64,000 nt of DNA, taken from NCBI RefSeq assembly GCF_029867415.1, contig NW_026706246.1, positions 1-64,000 on the forward strand. The letters are read 5' to 3'. Shown here in pieces: positions 57,849-64,000 of the stretch. The translations under genes were made by a program, and so were the position numbers. The DNA is from Vicia villosa. Taxonomy: Eukaryota; Streptophyta; Magnoliopsida; Fabales; Fabaceae. The notes below the pieces were generated by a model. The model was not told where the DNA came from and made no database searches. It was given only the letters and a program-made list of their open reading frames with translations. Each line of letters begins with the position of its first letter. The first letter of the stretch is position 1.

Positions 57849-59360
57849 ACTCTCCCCCACTAAAAGAGTTTTCGTCCTCGAAAACATACCTCAAATAACC
57901 AGCTCGTATAAGAGTCCTCCACCTGACTCTCCAGCTCCCAATTAACATTACCATCGGTCAATCCTCAAAATCCATCTGACATAACCAACAGGAAACGTGT
58001 CTCATACATTCAAATCCCAGTTCTTACGTCGCATTTGACCATCCAATAGTATATCACTCGCTATATCTCCAAAAGGTTAACAACAACAGAACATTAAGGT
58101 ACAACCTATACAACACGCTCAACAACTGAGTAATACAATTACACAATCCATATTATGATCACACTTGATCAACAATGCAATAATGCATACCATCTACCAA
58201 ACATACCAACCTAAGGCATACTCTTCCATCTGAGCGATAAAATAATACTTACACTTTTCACCAACCGCTTCCTTCAAGAAACTCAATAACAACATTCCTA
58301 TACTATTGAATTCCAATTATCTGACTCCTCTTAAGTCACTCCAGCAATTATCCAACACGTTACATTCCGTTTTTTTTTTCCGCACTACTCTGATTACTCA
58401 TCACAATCATCTATACCAAATAGATTTATGAGTTTCACCCGATTCCGACTGTCTTTACTCATTCGTCCAAGAATCATCCTTCATCATTCATGGTACCAAT
58501 TTACCATTCAGTAATACTTACTCGCACTCAAAAACAAATTCCCGAGTTACTACATCTATTAAACATTTCGGCCATCGGAACGAGTGCACACAAGTAATTG
58601 TAATCACGCTCATTAGCCTCAATACGCCATTTCTTACAAAACAACTCAAATTGAGTTTCACTCTTTTCTAAGAATTAAATCAATTTCTCCCTTCATAAAG
58701 TATAATTCCTTATTGTATCTGGACTCTACAATAACCCCTTAACAACAACACAAAATTATTACAACGTCATTAGCATCAACTCTTCGTTTTAATTTCGCCG
58801 AATACATACTCGTTAACTACGTACAACCGTAATAACATATTCATCATCTCGACAATTATTCAAAAGAGTTATAATTCTTCGACACGACATCCTTACATCC
58901 ACTGGATTCTAAATCCAACATATAGATCAAGACATATTCTCTATGTAGGCTTCCGACATATTAATTCCTTAGTTCCCGCGAGTAGTACTCATAACACTAC
59001 TCTACATCACACTTTCGCTGTGCGACTCTGATTACCCGTCTTAAGTCATTATCCACCAGGTTGCACTCTTTCATTTTCACCTCTTCATAAGTTCTCACAA
59101 CATAGTGAGTGATTATTCTCACGGCTTAGCATTCATCACATCTTAAACCTTTAAGGTAACAAACAAGCTCATCCCATCTATATGATTCCATCTACTACCA
59201 ACAAGAGATTTAGGGTGATCAAGTCCTAAATTTGTCAATATTAGTTGAAAATCATATTTAAGCATAAACCGTCGTTACTACATAATGGTGTCCTTTCCGG
59301 GTTTGCACTCAAACTCATTAACATCGTCATTGTTCAATAATTCAATACGGTGTCCTTCTT

Positions 59361-60130
59361 CTAGAATATTCTCCCGAAGCTCAAAACATCAGGAACACAA
59401 ATCCAATCACTCAACCTCATTATACTATTCTCGTTGATTCTGAATCCACCGCCTTTACCTTGGTAATTCAAAGTCAACTTATCGATCAACTCAACATCAG
59501 CTTTCTGACCTTCTCTAATCTCGTCAAGAGTACCACTAGTCATCTTTTAGCATACTCAACCTAACACTATTACGAGTTCCTTCACATACCAACTCAAGTC
59601 TCTAAATTGTCCAATTAAATCCAACTCATTCATCATTAGCACCGACATATTTAAAGACTTCCTACGCAACACAATAACACAACATTCATAACTCGTGGTT
59701 TTAATCCAAATTCCATGACATCCTTCACGTCCAAATATCATCCCACTCGGAATCTCAACAAAGTCTTCCTCACGTCAACAAATGTTAGAAATTCCCTACA
59801 ATTCTTCTTTTATACTTATCGTTACCTTGCCATCGCAAATACGATTCCAAGGGTTCTAAAGTTTATTCCATCTTTACTACTAATTCACTCATTCACCAAA
59901 ATCCATCGGTATTCAAATCATCTTTGTGACCGAACATCTCGTCGACTTATTCATCAACAACATGTTCTACTCCACGTCGTTTCTAATAATCGCGGTAGTA
60001 GGCATTCTTATTCGACAAGTTTCATGCTTCCTTAACCGGCTTCAGAACCTCTCCTCATAGGGTCACTCTACTGTATTTATAACTCTCCCATAAATTAGAA
60101 CACAACCCCTCCTCCTTGTAGGTTCAAACG
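59361..60130 (-). pseudogene. Ty3/gypsy RNase H-integrase junction, decayed
   Basis: The minus-strand pieces are 59741-59556, with SLNMSVLMMNELDLIGQFRDL, and 59543-59361, with SGTLDEIREGQKADVELID, GKGGGFRINENSIMRL and WICVPDVL. These match the order of the segment after RNase H and before the integrase HHCC finger in plant gypsy pol. Upstream, about 59900-60130, broken frames show RGCVLIYGRVI and EMFGHK, consistent with RNase H. Several stops and frame changes; inactive. Confidence 0.75.
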
Positions 60131-61166
60131 ACACATTAATCCGACACTCGGAACTCAAGATATGAATTTTCCAATCATTGCCCGAAAAATGCAACACTGA
60201 CATCATGCAGCGACACTCTATATGATATATACAAAACTCTTCAAATGCTATATTCAATTCTTAAAATTACTCCTCAACAAACCTTCTAATTATTCCTTCA
60301 ATCCGTTCAACACTGACACTGACATCCCGTGCAGTACCAATAAACAAGTCTAGTTATAAGAACAAGAGCAACCGCAACTTCACCTCTTTCCAACGTCATC
60401 CTGTCTCAATTAAATATGTTACAGCTGCTGCAACTATTTTTATAACAAAGTTCATCTCGTTAGCTTTCCGACGCTTCAAACGGAACTCAATTCGGATGTC
60501 CAGAACTCCAGTTATGAATTTTCGAAGTTTCGCAGCTATTCAGCAATTTTTCTGCGTTTTGCTTACGAAAATCTCTCTCCAAAACTCATTCTCTTCAACT
60601 CTATCACATTCCAAACAGCCCCTTATCATATCTCTTCACTTCCAAACATTCTTATGACTTGAGCAACACATCCTTTCGCCGAAGTGCGATTTCTGGAACA
60701 TTACGACAGCAATCTTCTATGCAAACTTGCAGCTGAATCTCTTCCGAGACGTAAAGCTACTCAACTGACAACTTCGCAACACACCAGCAGAGCTGACACA
60801 TTGCAACTCTCTAATTTTCCCCCCTCCAAATAATCATCAATTACCTCTAATCATCTTCTTTCAAGATGTTCCAACTCAATTACCAGTCAAGTCTTAATTC
60901 CAAGTCACCTTCAATTCGGGAAACAACAAACTCCAACAACGCTCGCACTGTTGCCAACAACAGTCTACTGAATCAATCTTCTTACAACTGAAACATAACC
61001 GAGAAGCGAAGCTTCTCCCCCACTTGTTTCAATCCAACACCTGCAACAAACAACCAAGTACCGACAGTGATTCACTCACATGTCGCGTACCAAGGAATAA
61101 AATGCCGACAATATACAACTGTCGCGCAACTCAACTGACTCAACAATTGGCCGGACGGACCGACCT

Positions 61167-61178
61167 GCTCTGATACCA
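61167..61178 (-). other. Primer-binding site of element F (initiator-Met type)
   Basis: On the minus strand TGGTATCAGAGC, four bases after the LTR end; the canonical string. Confidence 0.9.
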
Positions 61179-61182
61179 CTAT

Positions 61183-63312
61183 TGTAACACCCCTCTAATA
61201 CCCCACGGCAATTATTCAAAATTCAATCAGAGTAAACATGCAAAGGGTGTCACAATTCGAAAATAAAAGAAAACACACGTTCGGCATATGTCATGCATTC
61301 ACTGAAACATCTGAAATTATAACTCATTAGATAAAAATCATGTTTACACAGCGGAATCAAATCATCAAGTCAACATTACATCGTTAATGTATCAGACTTC
61401 AAATAAAATAAACAATAGAGTTATAATCGAAACTCAAAACATCGCGTCCCCAGTGTTACATCTATCAGAGCATGACACCGACACAACAACTAAACCGACT
61501 TATGAGCTAATCCTCACCAAGTCGAAAGCAGCTATCCTCAATCTGAAAATGTCAACAGTAAGAGTGAGTCTCATCACAGTTAACAAATGTTATTGCATCT
61601 TAAATAACAACACATCATAGTTATATTATTCACCCAATTTCATCATACTCAGATTATCAGGAACATCCATCATTTACACAAACGTCAACAAAACACATCT
61701 TTCAAACAGACAATCATACTCATCATTAATTCAACAAAACACACAACCAACACGTCATCAATATTTATAACACTAGAATACTTCCAATCATGTTATAAAG
61801 GTATGCATATGTATGAACTGACACTATGCATGTGGTACCAAAATCCGTGAATCATATTCACAGGACTTCTCTCTGCGATACTGCCCTTCAATCGCTCACA
61901 CCCCACATGGGCACACGATTAACCTCATCAAATGGGAATAACCCATGACCGATCCAACATCATCAAGATACGGCCCTGCCAGCACAGATTCCACACAATG
62001 GGAATCATGCCCTTCACTGATCCAACACACCCTTATGGATACAGTATCATCAATGAACATGAATGAATGCAACATATACAACATACTTATACCATCATCA
62101 TCATCATCAACATCATCATCATTATCAAGTATGTTCATATATATTAACATCATTCAATCACAATCAATCATCATCATCAATAACAAGAACACACATGTAT
62201 CCACATCATTCCAAAACAAATCAATCAACATCATACAATTCTCAACAATTCATCACATCATAATGTTTCTCAAAACAACATCTTATATTGTTACATTTCA
62301 TCATATATGTCAACAATATATCATCCAATTAAACAAATCATCACATGATTAATATTTCAACATAGCATGTATTTAACACATCTCATCACATACATGTAGA
62401 ATACATCATTCACCAAGAAATAAAATCATATTTAAAAATAATTGGATTCACACCTCATTCCATCATTTAAACACGTAGACTATCTCGTAAGATTTATCGT
62501 GCTCGAAACGGCACTAAAAACGGACCTACGGTTCGAAAGTTACACATCATTTAACTTTTCCAAGAAAACAACTAACGCTATAGCATGTGGCGCAACCAAA
62601 GTTCGCGGCGCGACCTGAAGCACACAAACACGTTTGCGGCGCCAACCTATGCACGCGGCGCGATGCGAGAAAACAAGTACGCCTTCGCGGCGCCAGCACT
62701 AGGACGCGGCGCGAACTGGCGATTTCACAGATTTTCGGGTCTGCGTCAGATCCTGCGATCTGACTCAATCTGAGTCCAAAACTGACTCTAAACGTCATAT
62801 ACAGGCAGTTAATCATCAATTGCATCATTATTCATCATCACACATCAAAACAACACATAATCAATCAATAACCCATGCAATTTTCATCAATTCATAACCT
62901 CCCTAAACCCGACATATAATTCAATTGACTCAACAACATCCCTAATCAATATTATTATCCAAGAATACGATAATAGATGATAAACGGAGAGTCCCCCCTT
63001 ACCTTAGCCAAGAGTTCTTGATTGGTCTCTCCCTCCATTGCTCCTCTTCACGTACCAGCTTTCCAATCCCTCATCTCCTCTTCTCTGCTTTTCACGTTCC
63101 TTTCTCTTATTCCCATTTCTTATTATTTTATAAAAATAAACTTTAATTGGAATAAGACCTTTACTAACATAACACCCCCTCATTCCTTAACATCACACAT
63201 GGCCCAACACCATAAACCATCCTTTTCCAATTAAATCCCACAAACCACATATAATTCTAATTATTAATTAAATTTCTATTTAAATTAAAAATTAAAATAT
63301 ACGGGTGTTACA
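61183..63312 (-). mobile_element. Element F 5' LTR, 2130 bp
   Basis: Partner of 55719-57848 with the same ends, CAT microsatellite (62091-62131) and CGCGGCGC block (62585-62714). Confidence 0.92.
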
Positions 63313-63317
63313 CAATT
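63313..63317. other. Target site duplication of element F, right
   Basis: CAATT, matching 55714-55718. Confidence 0.92.
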
Positions 63318-64000
63318 AACACCTTTATCCAACAATCTCCTTCGAGTAGGCACACAGTCTCTACACAGACGCCACATAAAATTCTTAACTCTGGGTGGGG
63401 CCTTGATGTTCCATAACAAATTCCAGCTCTCCTTAATTCTTAGGTGAGAGGTATCAATAGCATCATTGATACAATACCTATAAGCACTTCGAACTGATAA
63501 CTTACCATTGGACTCATGCTTCCATAACAATTTATCTTTATGAACCGCCGTAAAGAGAGGAGTGTTTTGTATCTTATGAGCTGACTCTTCTCCAACAAGC
63601 GCATTAATCAAACCATGGTTCCAGTCTTTACCATTGTGAGTCATCAAGTCTGAGACTTTAAGATTATCTACCACCATGTTATTCGGCCAAGGATTACTTA
63701 ATGAAGACCCATCAGCCAACCAATAATGATCCCAAACCGAAATATTCTCTCCTGACCTTATACTCCATTTTAAACCTCCCTTAATCACAAACTTGGAACT
63801 CCAGATGCTACGCCACACATAACTTGGATTATGACCAATGTTAGAACTTAGATAGTCACTATTCGGAAAATACCTGGCTTTGTAGAGACGGGAAACCAGA
63901 GAATCTGTATTGGTCGTAAGTCTCCAAGCTTGCTTACTTAGCATAGCGAGATTAAAAGCATTCAAATTCTTGAAACCCATACCCCCATCAACTTTTGGCA
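63318..64000 (-). pseudogene. LINE reverse-transcriptase C-terminal part (continues beyond window)
   Basis: The minus-strand frame from the window edge contains GMGFKNLNAFNLAMLSKQAWRL (about 63915-63980), SYVWRSIWSSKFVIKGGLKW, ISVWDHYWL, and the zf-RVT-type segment LLWKHESNGKLSVRSAYR ... APPRVKNFMWRLCRDCVPTRRRL. This is the region after the RT core in plant L1-type LINEs. The reading frame stays open to the element F insertion and picks up in the same protein at 55713 when one CAATT is counted once. RT core and endonuclease lie right of the window. Confidence 0.9.

Larger units (their letters stand above)
57849..61182 (-). mobile_element. Element F internal region (3334 bp), deletion derivative with dead pol remnant
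   Basis: The polypurine tract (minus AGTGGGGGAGAGT) abuts the LTR at 57849. A full gypsy element would need about 4.5-5 kb here for gag and pol. Only the RNase H to integrase link is recognisable. No gag, protease or RT is seen in 60260-61160 and nothing clear in 57870-59350. The regions outside the remnant are C/A/T-rich on the plus strand with no domain recognised. Confidence 0.82.

Overview
This is plant nuclear DNA, almost certainly from a legume and most plausibly tribe Fabeae (Pisum, Vicia, Lens, Lathyrus). The reasons are Ogre-type Ty3/gypsy LTR signatures (a tRNA-Arg-like primer site, LTR starts rich in CCCCAAAATTTGCCC, the conserved 'gggtgctaacaccttccc' LTR motif), SIRE/Maximus-type Ty1/copia elements, long introns of AT-rich DNA and no microbial-style genes. 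I see no intact host gene. The only host-like gene is a plant-mobile-domain (PMD/MAIN-like) pseudogene. The window is a stack of nested retrotransposons.

Layout. (1) 1-18804: a tandem array of a non-coding Ogre-like element (element A), read as internal 3' part, LTR 4846-8327, complete internal region 8328-15322, LTR 15323-18804, with a repeat period of 10477 bp. (2) 18805-29523: a related non-coding Ogre-like element on the minus strand (element B). Its 3' LTR (18805-19329 remains) was the insertion target of A; its 5' LTR is 26173-29523. (3) 29524-31678: the PMD pseudogene, split by a SIRE-type solo LTR (29810-31011). (4) 31679-41480: broken Ty1/copia pieces: a short-LTR copia pol fused by deletion to a SIRE gag and LTR, another copia LTR with gag remnants, a cluster of 20-bp palindromes with AT-rich DNA, and an RNase H relic. 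(5) 43654-43917: a Mutator-type MITE with 9-bp target duplication. (6) 44211-53762: a nearly intact SIRE/Maximus copia (element E, minus strand) with matching LTRs and target duplication. (7) 54085-54415: a possible CACTA transposase fragment. (8) 54843-64000: a LINE (minus strand) split by a Ty3/gypsy deletion derivative with 2130-bp LTRs (element F, 55719-63312).

Most striking observation. Elements A and B encode no recognisable protein, yet their internal regions are packed with short inverted repeats whose two arms change together. In A these are two tandem arrays near the polypurine tract, both with 7-bp stems and 6-nt loops, a downstream run of small hairpins with 4-nt pyrimidine loops, and a different recurring set of four hairpins next to the primer-binding site. 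B has an unrelated hairpin series with 5-6 bp stems and mostly 6-nt loops. Compensatory changes between repeats suggest selection (or a copying process) that preserves base pairing, so these may be structured RNA elements that let a non-coding retrotransposon be recognised by helper proteins. This is inference from reading by eye and needs a covariation test.

History that can be read. PMD gene decayed and received a SIRE copy (now a solo LTR) and a copia. B carries about 3.3-kb LTRs that look nearly identical where both are visible. A landed in B's 3' LTR and exists as a tandem with near-identical units, so it is very recent. E and F also have very similar LTR pairs and intact target duplications.
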